The notes under the pieces are model-generated. The model was given only the letters and a program-made list of their open reading frames with translations. It was not told the origin of the DNA and ran no database searches. The translations under genes were made by a program, and so were the position numbers. This document shows positions 22,857 through 33,381 of a DNA stretch of 64,000 nt, piece after piece (position 1 is the stretch's first letter; every line of letters starts with the position of its first letter). This stretch comes from Carya illinoinensis. Its lineage: Eukaryota; Streptophyta; Magnoliopsida; Fagales; Juglandaceae. The DNA is taken from the NCBI RefSeq assembly GCF_018687715.1, contig NC_056758.1, positions 31,848,967-31,912,966 on the forward strand. The letters run 5' to 3'.

Positions 22857-23689
22857 CTGAAAGATTCAAAAGAAAGTTTAAAAAAAAAAAAAAAAACACT
22901 CGAAAGATAGACTTCAGTTAAGTTTTTGTGGAATTACTCGGTGTAATTTTTTGGGCTACCACTATGCTAAGAGTTTTTTTCTAAGGTGAAGGTTTTGAGG
23001 AATGGGTCTATATATATATTTTTGCAGCCATTGGGTCTCTTTTGTGTTGCAATATATGAAGGCTCCAAAGTTGGAAATTCTGAAGCAGAGCAGATCACCA
23101 GCTTTTGGGGGGAGTTATATTAAATATAGATGGCAACTGGACTTTGTGGATTGGTGGGCATTTAGATCAGATGAGAAAGGGAAGTTTATGGAGACTGTTT
23201 CTGCTCACAAATCACAATGGAGAGAGTACGTACGTCTAACACCATGACTGAGCTCCATGGTAAGATCATTGTTGACTTGGATCTGTAATTTCGTGAAAAT
23301 CTTTGCCTGTGGGAGGTGGAAATTGGATCTGATTCACCAGTTATCATGAAGTGGTGGAATGAAGATGTGTCCCGGTTTGTGTGGGCCGGGAGATATGGGA
23401 GAAGATCTTAAAAGAACAAGAATTCTAAAAATTATATTTATGATAATTACCTGACACTTAGTCATGCAAGTCATTGAATAATAGAATTTAATTTGTTTTG
23501 AATCGCGACGTTTAATCCCAAAATGCATGGAATTTTTCATCAAGTTCTTAAATATTTTGTACTAATGGTCAACAGCATACAGAAGACTATAGATGCAAAG
23601 TTTTAACTGATCATTTAACAATTTTGATCAGATCCATATAACGGGCAGGCGACTTACGTACCTTTTCTAAAAGAAATGATAATGGAGAC
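22857..23689 (-). other. Intron of the NFD4-like gene
   Basis: The acceptor is tttcag on the minus strand just before 22856. The donor inferred from reading frame is gtctcc at 23689. A consensus-like gtacgtaag lies 28 nt downstream at 23661 but shifts the frame. The intron is about 830 bp and non-coding; the plus-strand ORF at 23002-23247 shows no family signature. Confidence 0.6.
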
Positions 23690-24079
23690 CGAAAGAAGCA
23701 GTAGTCCGTAAAGGATGGGATGAGACGGCCGAAGAACCCGAACGAAGAAGACAAAGAGACTAAAGAGCTTGCAGAGTGGCCACGGGATTCAGCTATTTGA
23801 GCCAAGTTGTTAAAAAACACCAGTCCCAGCGTTGGCCCACAAAGGTACATGAAAAAATACAAATAGAAATCGCATCTTTGTACCATCTTTTTCACTCCCA
23901 TCTCGTCAGAATTTGAAGTTGTTTGCTGGTCTCCCTCTTTCACGGCCTCCTCCAATATTCTTTTAACACCACCATTCTCTTCTGAAGCAAAACAATGACG
24001 TATAGTGTCTGTATCATTATGATCTACATTTACTGACAATTCTAAAATTGGAACTACTAAAGGGAGCAACAGGAAAACT

Positions 24080-24333
24080 TATAGAAATTTGAAACACGTT
24101 GGTGTTTTTGTTATTCAACAACACTTTGTATTACAAAATATTCCTATTTATACATGGCTAACGTTTACAAATAAGGCAAGTAATTACTGCCATAACATTT
24201 ACAAATAAAGCTAAGAATTACACTGCTGTATACACGGGATTGCAGGTTGCCAAGTATGGATGGTAAGCTGATTTGCTCCTTGATCTGTGCAAGATTGAGA
24301 TCAAATGTGAGTGATGATTGTGATCATCCATTA
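24080..24333 (-). repeat. 3' LTR of the Copia element
   Basis: 254 bp, starting TAATGG and ending TCTATA in element orientation, so the termini are TA...TA rather than TG...CA. It differs from the other LTR at about 24242 (g versus t) and about 24320 (t versus c). Confidence 0.95.
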
Positions 24334-25290
24334 CGCCCCCTCAAGATGGTGCTCCCATCAGCAATACTGATCTTGGACCTCAGAAGTTGAAACTGTTGCC
24401 GAGAGAGTGCTTTAGTCATTAAGTCAGCTAGCTGATCATGAGTAGAAACGTGTGCAACGTTGAGTAGGCCTTTACTGATGTAGTCCCGTATGAAATGTAA
24501 GTCGATGGCAATGTGTTTCATGCGAGAGTGAAGTACGGGGTTGAGGCTGAGTTGGGTAGCACCAATATTGTCACATAAGAGCTTAGGAGTAGATGAGAGT
24601 TGAAGACCAAGCTCACGGAAGAGTGATTGTAGCCAGGCAATTTCGGACATTGCACTAGCAAGCGCCCGATACTCAGCTTCTGTGGAAGAGCGAGCTACAG
24701 CTCTTTGTTTTTGGGTGCTCCACGAAATGGGATTTGCTCCAAGAAATATAATGTATGCCGAAGTAGACGTGCGATCATCGAAGTTCCCAGCCCAGTCGGC
24801 ATCTGAGTAAGCAAGGAGATGAGAAGTGGAGGCTCGTTTAAGATGAATCCCATGATAGAGAGTGTTTTTGAGATAGCGCAGCAGTCGTTTAACGGCAACC
24901 CAGTGAAGTTCAGTTGGATTGTGCATGAACTGGGCAAGTTTATTCACGGAAAAGGCAATGTCGGGCCGTGTGAGGGAGAGATACTGTAAAGCTCCAATGA
25001 CACTCTGATACATGGTGCTGTCAACTAAACGTGAGCCATCTTTGAGTTGAAGACGTCTGTGGTGGCAAGGGGAGTAGTAGCATCTTTGGCTCCCTCCATT
25101 TGTGTTTTTTGAAGAAGATCCCGTACATATTTATGCTGTGAGAGGAAGAGACCTTGAGTGGTGGGAAGAACTTCAATGCCCAGAAAAAAAATGAAGCTGC
25201 CTGAGGTCTTTGAGTGAAAACTGGGAACCAAGTTTGTTGATGACAGAGGAGAGAAAAACAGAATTATTTCCAGTAAGTATAAGATCATCA
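24324..25290 (-). pseudogene. Copia RT C-terminus and RNase H
   Basis: 25013-24324 is open for 229 codons: SVIGALQYLSLTRPDIAFSV, then WAVK-type linker, LLAYSDADWAGNFDDRTSTS, ARSSTEAEYRALASAMSEI and LADLMTKALS. These are RT connection and RNase H motifs (the Asp of SDADWAG and the Glu of TEAEYRA). A short piece upstream (25291-25025, [20 protein letters not shown]) is in another frame, so frameshifts separate it from the main RT ORF. Confidence 0.85.
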
Positions 25291-26609
25291 ACGTAGACTA
25301 GAAAATAAGCCACAATGTCTCGACGTTTGTAAATAAACAGGGAAGGATCAGATGCTGACTTCAGAAAACCGAGACTGCAAAGACAATCATGAAGGGCATG
25401 GTACCAGGCCCTTGGAGCCTGTTTCAGTCTGTAAATAGATTTCTGAATATGACAGACATGATGAGGTTGAGAAGCATTGATGAAACCAATCGATTGAGCC
25501 ATGAACACATTCTTAGTAAGTGTACCATGGAGGAACGCGTTGTTAATGTCAAGCTGCTTGAGAGACCACCCGTTCATAACTGCAATGGACAATATTATTC
25601 GAATAGTTGCAGGTTTAACCACGGGAGAGAACGTTTCAGTATAGTCGAGGCCAAGCCGTTGATGAAAGCCCTTGGCGACGAGCCTGGCTTTATAGCGATC
25701 GACCGATCCATCAGGCTTCCGTTTAATACGAAAGACCCATTTGGAACCAACCAAATTTTGAGAAGGAGTTGGTGATACCAGTTTCCAGGTGCCATGGCGA
25801 ACTAGAGCAGTAAATTCCTCACTCATTGCTTGACGCCAGTGAGGATCTTTGAGTGGCTGAGAAACACTGGTTGGTTCAATGGACAGAGGCATTGGATGCT
25901 TGGTGGTCATGAAGAGACGCTTGGGTTTGTGAATATTGTTCATTGAGCGGGTCACCATGCGAGATGGTTGAACTGGCCGAGTTTCAGCAACTGGTTCAGT
26001 TGCTGCAATAGGAGAGCTCGTGGGTTGAGCGTCAGCGGTAACAGGAGGAACAGCAGAGAGAACACCAACACAAGGTTGTGAGAGCACCTGTGAGCCAGCC
26101 ACATCAAGCAAGGGTCCCGAATGATTGTAACCAGGGGATTGAGGCAGTGACGAGATGGGAAGAATTAGAGGGTGAGGTAGCGAGGGTAAGGATTGAGTAG
26201 ACGAAGTCGTCGACTGAGATTTTTCGTGAGGAAGGATGGTTTCATCAAACTGAACATGCCGAGATATGAAAATGCGATTGGTGACTGGATCAAGACATTT
26301 ATAAGCACTTTGTGAAGTGGAATATCCAACAAAGATACAGGGCCGAGATTTGGAGGTTAATTTGTGTGGAGAGTAAGGTTTGAGCCAAGGAAAACATTGA
26401 CATTCGAAAATTCTAAGTTTGAGATAGTTTGGCCGAGTATTAAATAGGACTTCAAAAGGTGATTTCGGAGAGTGTAAAGGAGTGGGCATGCGATTGATTA
26501 GATAAACTGCAGTCTGAAAAGCAAGATTCCAATATGAAGGAGGGAGTTGAGCACGGGATAACAGTGTCATTCCAGTTTCCACAATATGTCGATGACGACG
26601 TTCGACCAC
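25173..26609 (-). pseudogene. Copia integrase C-terminus and reverse transcriptase
   Basis: This is the longest open piece (478 codons). The integrase tail ([35 protein letters not shown]) is followed by [85 protein letters not shown] and the catalytic [13 protein letters not shown] motifs, including YVDD, are intact. The frame is lost before RNase H (about 25180). Confidence 0.9.
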
Positions 26610-27050
26610 TCCATTTTGTTCGGGAGTGTGTGGAGCTGTAGTGAGATGAGAAATGCCGTGCTGACTGAGGTAGTGTTTGAGAGCTACAAACTCGCCTCCA
26701 TTGTCCGAGTAAAGATGTTTAATAGGAAGAGAGAATTGCTTTTCAAGAATGGATTTTAATTGAGGAAAAATGATGGAAATGTCATATTTGAGTTTGAGAG
26801 GAAAATACCAGCAATATTTAGTATAATGGTCAACAAAAAGGACATAGTAGCGATATCCTTCTAGTTAGTTATGAGAGGCTAGACCCCAAACATCCGTAAA
26901 CAGATATTGAAGAGGAGCCGAACTAGAAATGCTAGAATAGTGAAATGGCAGTTTGTGACTTTTATTGATGGAGCATGCAGAACATAGAGAATGAGAAGTA
27001 TTTTTATTGGATGGAAGCTGATACATTTTTATTAAATGATGAACAATTTT
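26610..27050 (-). pseudogene. Copia integrase core, with stops
   Basis: Reading the minus strand gives an HHCC-like start (GHPS, then a stop at about 27047; SHSLCSACSINKSHKLPF), then the core with [28 protein letters not shown] and [14 protein letters not shown]. These supply the D, D and E positions of the catalytic triad. A second in-frame stop lies near 26866. The enzyme would insert cDNA into the genome; this copy is interrupted. Confidence 0.8.
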
Positions 27051-27608
27051 TCAAGAGGGATGACCCAAACAGTTATGCCAAATATCAGCGGAGACACGAT
27101 CAGAGGTAAAAGCCATTGGCGAGGAAGGAGCCTTGCATGATGAAGCTGGAAGGGAATAGATGTCGTTGTCACATTGGCCTTGCATTAGTGTCGCCCCCGA
27201 TGTCGGATCCTTCACAAGGAAATGAAAGGGATGAAACTCAAGAGCAAGATTATTAGTTTTGGTAAATTCATGCACTGAAATCAGGTTTTTATAAATGGCA
27301 GGAACATGAAGAGTGTTATTAAGAGTGAGAGTGCGAGTTGGAAGCTGTAATTTGACAGTTCCAATGTGAGAAATTGCTAAACCTAAACCATCCCCGATGA
27401 TTACTTCATCGGTACCATCATACTCGGAGTGTACAGAGAGCTTTGACATGTCGGAGGTAATGTGGTGAGAGGCACCAAAATCGACCACCCAAGGTTTATC
27501 AGGGGAGGGACTTGCATCGACACAGTTGGCATTTGGAGAAGAGGAGTTCCAGAATTTCCGACATTGATGTGCTGTATGACCCGGTGTAGAGCAGAATTGG
27601 CAGGTCAC
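27051..27608 (-). pseudogene. Copia zinc knuckle, protease and pre-integrase domain
   Basis: It starts with CQFCSTPGHTAHQCRKF, a CCHC zinc knuckle. The protease active-site region follows as PWVVDFGASHHITSD: the family motif has D(S/T)G and this copy has DFG, so the protease is likely inactive. It ends with the pre-integrase segment ADIWHNCLGHPS. It is open for 185 codons before a stop at the integrase start. Confidence 0.85.
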
Positions 27609-28431
27609 GGCATTTTTTGGTGAAGACTGGGAATTGTTTTGGAAATGAGAGCTCCGCTGATTTTGTCCAAAATTATTGTGACTTGTGACTTGCCTTTGTG
27701 GGTCGAGGACTGAGAGGTTCGCTTCTGATGAAAGTTGGCAGTAGCAATAGTTGTCTGCTGCAAGGTATCGAATCTTTTAAGATAAGTTTCATGACTTAAA
27801 AGGAGGTCATGCAATTCTTCAAATGTAAGTGGATTCTCACGGGTACAAATAGGACCAGCAATGTCACGAAACTCAGATCCCAGCCCATTAAGTATGTAGA
27901 GCGTGAGGTCATCATTTGTGAGAGGAGAATCGATAAGGGCAAGCTCATCGGCAGTGGACTTGACTTGTTGCAAGTATTCAGTGACACTTTTGGAGCCACG
28001 GGTCAAGGATGTTAAATTATCATTGAGTTGCATAACTCGCATACGTGAGCGATTTGCAAAGAGACGGGTCAGTTGAAGCCAGGCCTCTCTTGAAGTGTAG
28101 AGGAAGCAATCAAGGGCATAATGCTTTCCGACACCGAGGCAAAAATCCCATTAAGGAGGAGTTTGTCTTGACGGATCCAGCGGCTGCGAGCTGCAAGAGT
28201 CTCGGCAGATGGAGTGGCACCAAGTTGAGGACAGGGATGTGAGTCATCAATAAAGCCTTGAAGATCATACCCAACAAGGAGGGAGTCGAGCTGAGCACGC
28301 CACGCAGGAAAGTTGGAAGAGTTTAGCTTGTAAGGCAGCTGTGCAGTAGCATTGATGGCAATGATAGTATTTTCAGGATGAGTGTGGGTGGATTGAGTAA
28401 CAGTGGGAGGGGAAGAAGATGATGAGGCCAT
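27605..28431 (-). pseudogene. Copia gag, frameshifted
   Basis: The first ORF (28431-28069) begins MASSSSSPPTVTQSTHTHPE and continues with YKLNSSNFPAWRAQLDSLLV, typical of Copia gag (DUF4219/UBN2 region). A frame break near 28069 separates it from 28042-27605, which contains VTEYLQQVKSTADELALIDS and LTFEELHDLLLSHE. The capsid protein would not be made whole. Confidence 0.85.
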
Positions 28432-28481
28432 AGCAGAAGCAGAGGATCAAACTCGTTGGAGAAGAAGGGCTCTTGATACTA

Positions 28482-28735
28482 TATAGAAATTTGAAACACG
28501 TTGGTGTTTTTGTTATTCAACAACACTTTGTATTACAAAATATTCCTATTTATACATGGCTAACGTTTACAAATAAGGCAAGTAATTACTGCCATAACAT
28601 TTACAAATAAAGCTAAGAATTACACTGCTGTATACACGGGATTTCAGGTTGCCAAGTATGGATGGTAAGCTGATTTGCTCCTTGATCTGTGCAAGATTGA
28701 GATCAAATGTGAGTGATGATCGTGATCATCCATTA
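28482..28735 (-). repeat. 5' LTR of the Copia element
   Basis: 254 bp, 252 identical to the 3' LTR, with the same TA...TA termini. The PBS-like tagtatcaagagcccttc lies immediately inside, reading on the minus strand from 28484. Confidence 0.95.
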
Positions 28736-29580
28736 AAACTCCCATGCCAACAATTTTACCCCGAGGTGATATTGGAACTAAACTGCTGATCAAAGAATAG
28801 ATTCCAGTCCCTAATGCTATGAAAAATAGAACAGCGAACCCAACTCTCATGATTGATCTTGGTCTTCCAAATTCAATTTTTGGAATCAGAATTGGTGCGG
28901 CTGTGACTAAAAAGATTATAGCTGAGATAGAGTTGAGAAGAAGAAACGCTTCAGCTATTTTATCCGGCGCAGGGGAAAAAAGAGCATGAACAAAATCTGT
29001 ATAGATCTTTGCGCTTAATCCTTGGTAGCTAATTGCTATCCCCGCCACAACTTGTAATTGATGATGAGGAGGAAAGTTCCTTGTGATAACCACATTGCAG
29101 ACTGTGTTAATCCAAGAGATACCGAGACTTGCAAATAAAATGAATAGAAAGAAAACCCAATACATATAAATATGGAGTTTTAAGAGGAGGAACGAAAATC
29201 CATAGCCAACAAACCCGAGAATAGAACCAATCAGGAGCATTAACCAGAGGGGTAGACGATCAGCCAATAATCCGGGTAAGAAACCGAAGATCTTTCCGGC
29301 ATCAAAGGCGAAGGCGAGCAGGATGAGTTGCATCTGGGATATAGAGAGTTGCTTCTTGAGTTGGATAGAATAAGCAGGGAAATTGAAATTTGTTCCATTT
29401 ACAACTTGAAGCCACAGGGCCACAAGGCTTAGCCATTGAAGAACTGATCTGGAAGACATATATAGTGAGGTGAGAAGGATGAACTATTAAGGAAGCCGAT
29501 TAGTACTAGTTCTTAAGAGCTCAAAAGAATTAAAGCCGACTGCAGCCGTACGTGATTATTTAGCTGCTTCCGATACCGTG

Positions 29581-29590
29581 TTTATATAGA
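29581..29590 (-). promoter_or_regulatory. Candidate TATA box of the NFD4-like gene
   Basis: The minus strand reads ctctatataaacacgg, a good plant TATA box about 122 bp upstream of the ATG at 29459. The spacing suits a transcription start around 29550 and a short leader. Confidence 0.6.
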
Positions 29591-29889
29591 GAGGAAGTCA
29601 GGAGAGAAGTCAGAAGTGTTTTTTTACTCGATAAATTAGCCAATTAGGATTGTGAGGGAGGTGAGCAAACGAAGGAAGCGGCCAACTTCATACTGCATTA
29701 TATCTGGAAGTATGGACGTAACTTTGATAATGCTTAGGTTAGGATAGGGCTAGGCATTCTTGCTTGCTGCGGTATCTCGGCTTGCTAGAAAAAAGCGTTC
29801 CACACAGTAATTAAAAAATATATATCTATTATTAAAATTTATACTTCTTACTCTTATGCCACGTATTAGTATATAATTTGTCATTTTTA

Positions 29890-30100
29890 TTATTCTATTT
29901 AGACATTATTTGAATTGAGCAAATATCTTAATTTATCTCATCTCATATAATTATTATAAATTTTTTAAATTTTTAAATAAAATATAATAATTAATTCAAT
30001 TTTTTTAAATATTAAAATAAATATAATATTTTAATTCAATTTTATTTAATTTTTAATTTTCTTCTCAATTTATTTCATCTCAAATCTACAACACAACTTA
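29890..30100. repeat. AT-rich MITE copy (family with tctcatctca ends)
   Basis: The interval from atttatctcatctcat through aaaatataataattaattcaat to atttcatctcaaatc resembles copies at 37255, 40836 and 43045. Ends are not precise. Confidence 0.5.
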
Positions 30101-31189
30101 CAAAATTTAGGTAAAGAAATTGTAATATTACAAATTAAGTATATATAGGTAGTCCCTAGAGTTTGAGAGCTATATCACCAATGACGTTGTGTAGCTGTAT
30201 TCAACGGTCAAATCTTAGGCCATGGACCTTCAACACTCACGCCTCGAGGGTGCGAGCTCAAAGTGCAACCAAGACCAACCCAGCTCGATAGAAAACCATT
30301 GCATAGAAGGTGCCTCAGCCTCTCCACCTCCTTGGGCTAATCCACAATCGTGGCCTAAGCAAACTCACTTCCTCAAATCTCTTCCAATCACACAGGAATG
30401 AAGAAAGCGAATGCCGGTTGCTTATTAGAAAGGTCTTCTCCGTCTCAGAGGATCTTCGTTCCATTTCTTATCTTCATTTTTATAATTTAACTCTAAATCA
30501 TATTTCTTTAAATTTTTTCTTAAATTTTATTCATCTTTCAAAAACTTACTACATCCCATTCTCTATCCCTATTTCTATTCTATTAAATAATATTTTTCTA
30601 TTCTTTTTTTATTATTTTTTTCTTTCACTTCTATTTACAAATTTAACTACTCAATATTTTTTTCTTATTTTTTGAACTATTACTCTAGTGAATATTTTAA
30701 ACAAAAATTTAAATTATTTTTTTGTGAATATGATAATATTTTTAAAATTAATTTTTTTATATTTTGTAATTAATTAAATTATTTTTTAAATTATTATTTA
30801 AAACTATAATAAATATGAGTATGAGAGAAAGTATAGATGATTAGAAAATTATTTATTTTATATATTAAAATAAAATATTGATAAAAATGATTTAGGGAAT
30901 GAATAGTGAGTCCTCAAATATAGGGACTTACTGTTTATTCCCTAAACCTTTTCTTTAAAATAGAAATCCGGATGTGGGGGGTATTTTGATCAAAACTCCA
31001 AAATAAACTCTAAATTATAGAGAATATGGTGCTTTGGAGAATTGGATGGAAATGCTCTCAAATGACTTGAGGAGAGAGAGAGAAGAGAGAGAGAGAGAGA
31101 GGAAGGAAGGAAGGGGAGAAAGAGATGCCAAGAAAGTTTGTAAAAAGTAATCAATTTTACGGTAAATATGTAAGATGGCATACGTTTCA
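30101..31189. other. Non-coding interval
   Basis: Very AT-rich (poly-T and poly-A tracts) with a short GA-rich stretch at 31068-31110. No recognisable coding or RNA gene. Confidence 0.4.
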
Positions 31190-32370
31190 TCCTTGAGCAT
31201 GTATCATCAAGTAGTACCCTATAGCGGCTAGCACACGTCTAGTACTACAATATACATGGTGCGAACAAAGTAAAGCACAACCATAATTACTGGGTTCAAT
31301 GAAGTACTCAAACGAACTACATATGTCCTGATTTCTAATAATGTACGTAATTCCAATTTAAGTGCTCGAAATGTACTAATTGTGATATTCCTTAGCCATG
31401 CATAAATGAAGGAATTTTAATAAAAGGTAATAATACAAATAACACTCTTAATTGCCTTATTTTTATTTTACTTTTTAAAATGTGACATTTTTATTATTAT
31501 TAAATTATCTTTTATTTCTTTAAAAAAATAAAAATTGGTGGAGAATGTCATCTCATCTGAGTGGCCGGGGTGAGAATATTATACATAGAGAGTTTTTTTT
31601 TTTTTTTTATTGGAATATTTTCCATTCTAGAAGCTGGAATTTTCTTGATGACCAAATGGCCATGACGTGATCAAGTACGGGCCCGCCGGAGTACTACCTG
31701 GACCGATCAGGGCACATTAATTATATGAGAAATGATTTGTGTAGTCGGTAAATACAGTCGATGTACAGTCACTTTGAAAAAAATGAATTAATATGGAACC
31801 TATATGAAAAAAAAATTATTTTTATAATTTTTTTATTTATTCTGTACAATCATGAAAAAAATATATATTTTTATATTTTTTTTATTTATTTTGTACAACC
31901 GACTGTATTTACCTACTGCATCTAGCAAAGCCCTAATTATATATTGCAATTTATGCACGGGCTAACCACCCTCACCACGCACGTTCTATGTTTCTTGACA
32001 AATGTGATCAACACGACAACATCTCCCGGGATGGAGTAAAAGCGTGCATATTACAAGGTCAGGCCTGACCTGTTTACAAGATTTGGTCCCTCCACGGCTC
32101 TACTTCTTTCCATCGCTTACTTGACAGCACACGCAATCCACGCCTCGCCTCATCGAGTAGCACTCCCCATGATGCATGTACGAGGAAGGATTAGGGTCTA
32201 GAAAATCCATATTCTAATTCATTGATCACAGTGTGTGTGTATATATATATCAGTGATCGACCTAATTTCAAAGATTGAAAGTGCAAAAAGAAATGCTAGA
32301 TTAATGTAAAAAAATATATAAATATTGACTAATAATTTGACCCTTTTTTTTTTTTTTTTAAATTTCCAGC
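31190..32370. repeat. Duplicated block, copy B part 1
   Basis: Same orientation as 690-1640 (see that entry for shared landmarks). It differs by a 207-bp MITE insertion at 31727 and by replacement of the GA microsatellite with a poly-T tract near 31592. The match to copy A stops at a poly-T run near 32350-32370 and resumes only at 46941. Confidence 0.8.
31727..31933. mobile_element. 207-bp MITE with 9-bp target duplication
   Basis: It is flanked by taattatat at 31718-31726 and 31934-31942. Long imperfect inverted ends share the core ggtaaatacagtcg (31748 and, inverted, about 31900). Copy A of the surrounding duplication has no insert at this position (around 1225-1235), which serves as an empty site. 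A 9-bp TSD with long TIRs suggests a Mutator-type non-autonomous element. Confidence 0.85.
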
Positions 32371-33381
32371 TTAGGATGGACCGAACAACATTATGCATGC
32401 ATATCAAATTACTCTAATCGATCCTAAATATTACAAGTACCGTTGAAACAAGCTAGCTAGCTAGCATGCATGATGCCATGCATTTGCTATATATATAATA
32501 AGATTTAATTTATTGCCTTGATCTGTATATATCCTTGAATTTCCGTTATATAATACCCAACTAAATGTCAGCACAACGTCGGCAAATGAACAAATTTCTT
32601 GGGAGTACTTTTTCTTCTTTATTTTTTTATTTTTTTATTTTTCAATTATGGAGATCAGTTTGACCAGCTGCATGCAATGAATTATCTCATCACCGGCCTT
32701 ATCTGACATAATTGCTTTATTTTCATATGCTATAGCCTATATATTTGAGTTGGATCATTGCGCAAATCCAGCATGTAAATCCACGTGTCACGCTTTATCA
32801 AATTTGTTGGGTGTGGCTTAATTTTTTTTTTTTAATGAAAAAGTATCACTCAATACACCAATTTTGACCTATTGAGACGATTTTAATTTGGAATCAAATG
32901 AATATCGTCTCAAAAGATAAGATATAATTTTATTCCAAAATTCATATGAATAATCAAAATGTTTAAATCCGTTCGAATGGTATAATTAAAGATGAAAAAA
33001 ATCATCCTTAATAAAATAATTATTTGCAAGTTGGGATTGAAAAGGGAGGACGAAGAGTTAGAAATTGAATACCCATTCGAACGCCACACAAACACATTCT
33101 AACAGTTAGCCCATAATAAAATTAGTATTTGTGGGTGAGAAAAAATGGTGGATACAGCGCAAGGAATTAAACAATCGTTCGAACACCCAAGTGCACTATT
33201 CATATATAAACATCAAACACTTTTTTGACTGTTCGATATATTTAAATAATAATCAATTACACAAATAAATTAATATTAATACTCAACTATTAGTTAATTA
33301 AAAAACGAGATAGTGCATAATTAATTAAAATTTGTAAACACTAAATTTCAATGCTAAAAAACAAAACATCAAACAAAATAT
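32371..33381. other. Non-coding interval
   Basis: AT-rich, no coding signal. The stretch 32845-33100 has the phrase gagacgattttaatttgg with a partial inverted counterpart (tcgtctcaaaag), resembling subterminal repeats of CACTA-type elements, but no borders could be established. Confidence 0.35.

Larger units (their letters stand above)
24080..28735 (-). mobile_element. Copia LTR retrotransposon, recent insertion (4656 bp)
   Basis: Two 254-bp LTRs (24080-24333 and 28482-28735) differ at only two positions. The 5-bp target duplication AAACT is at 24075-24079 and 28736-28740. Domain order on the minus strand is gag, zinc knuckle, protease, integrase, RT, RNase H, which defines Copia; small size and short LTRs suggest an Ale/Retrofit-like lineage. 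The PBS next to the right LTR (tagtatcaagagccc) resembles an initiator-Met tRNA site. A G-rich polypurine tract (ttgagggggcg on the minus strand) abuts the left LTR. Internal frameshifts and stops mean it was mobilised in trans or decayed quickly. Confidence 0.95.
22409..29459 (-). pseudogene. NFD4-like MFS transporter gene interrupted by a Copia element
   Basis: Exon 1 runs from the ATG at 29459 to 28741 and resumes from 24079 to about 23690. Exon 2 is 22856-22409. The start reads MSSRSVLQWLSLVALWLQVV with repeated hydrophobic helices (the nodulin-like/MFS half); exon 2 holds further helices and ISTAIIGLCAGAISSVG. This is the NUCLEAR FUSION DEFECTIVE 4-like family of plant major-facilitator proteins (membrane transporters; substrate not known to me). 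Apart from the 4656-bp Copia insertion at TSD AAACT, the frame is open: the three parts total 1557 nt, 519 codons with stop, within about 10% of the family's usual length. The disruption is therefore recent. For the splice, ending exon 1 at 23690 keeps phase, whereas the stronger-looking donor gtacgtaag at 23661 would not. The transporter cannot be made from this allele unless the element is removed from the RNA. Confidence 0.85.

Noticed and set aside
25389..25775. 128-codon plus-strand ORF inside the Copia element
   Set aside because: It is the antisense shadow of the RT coding frame.
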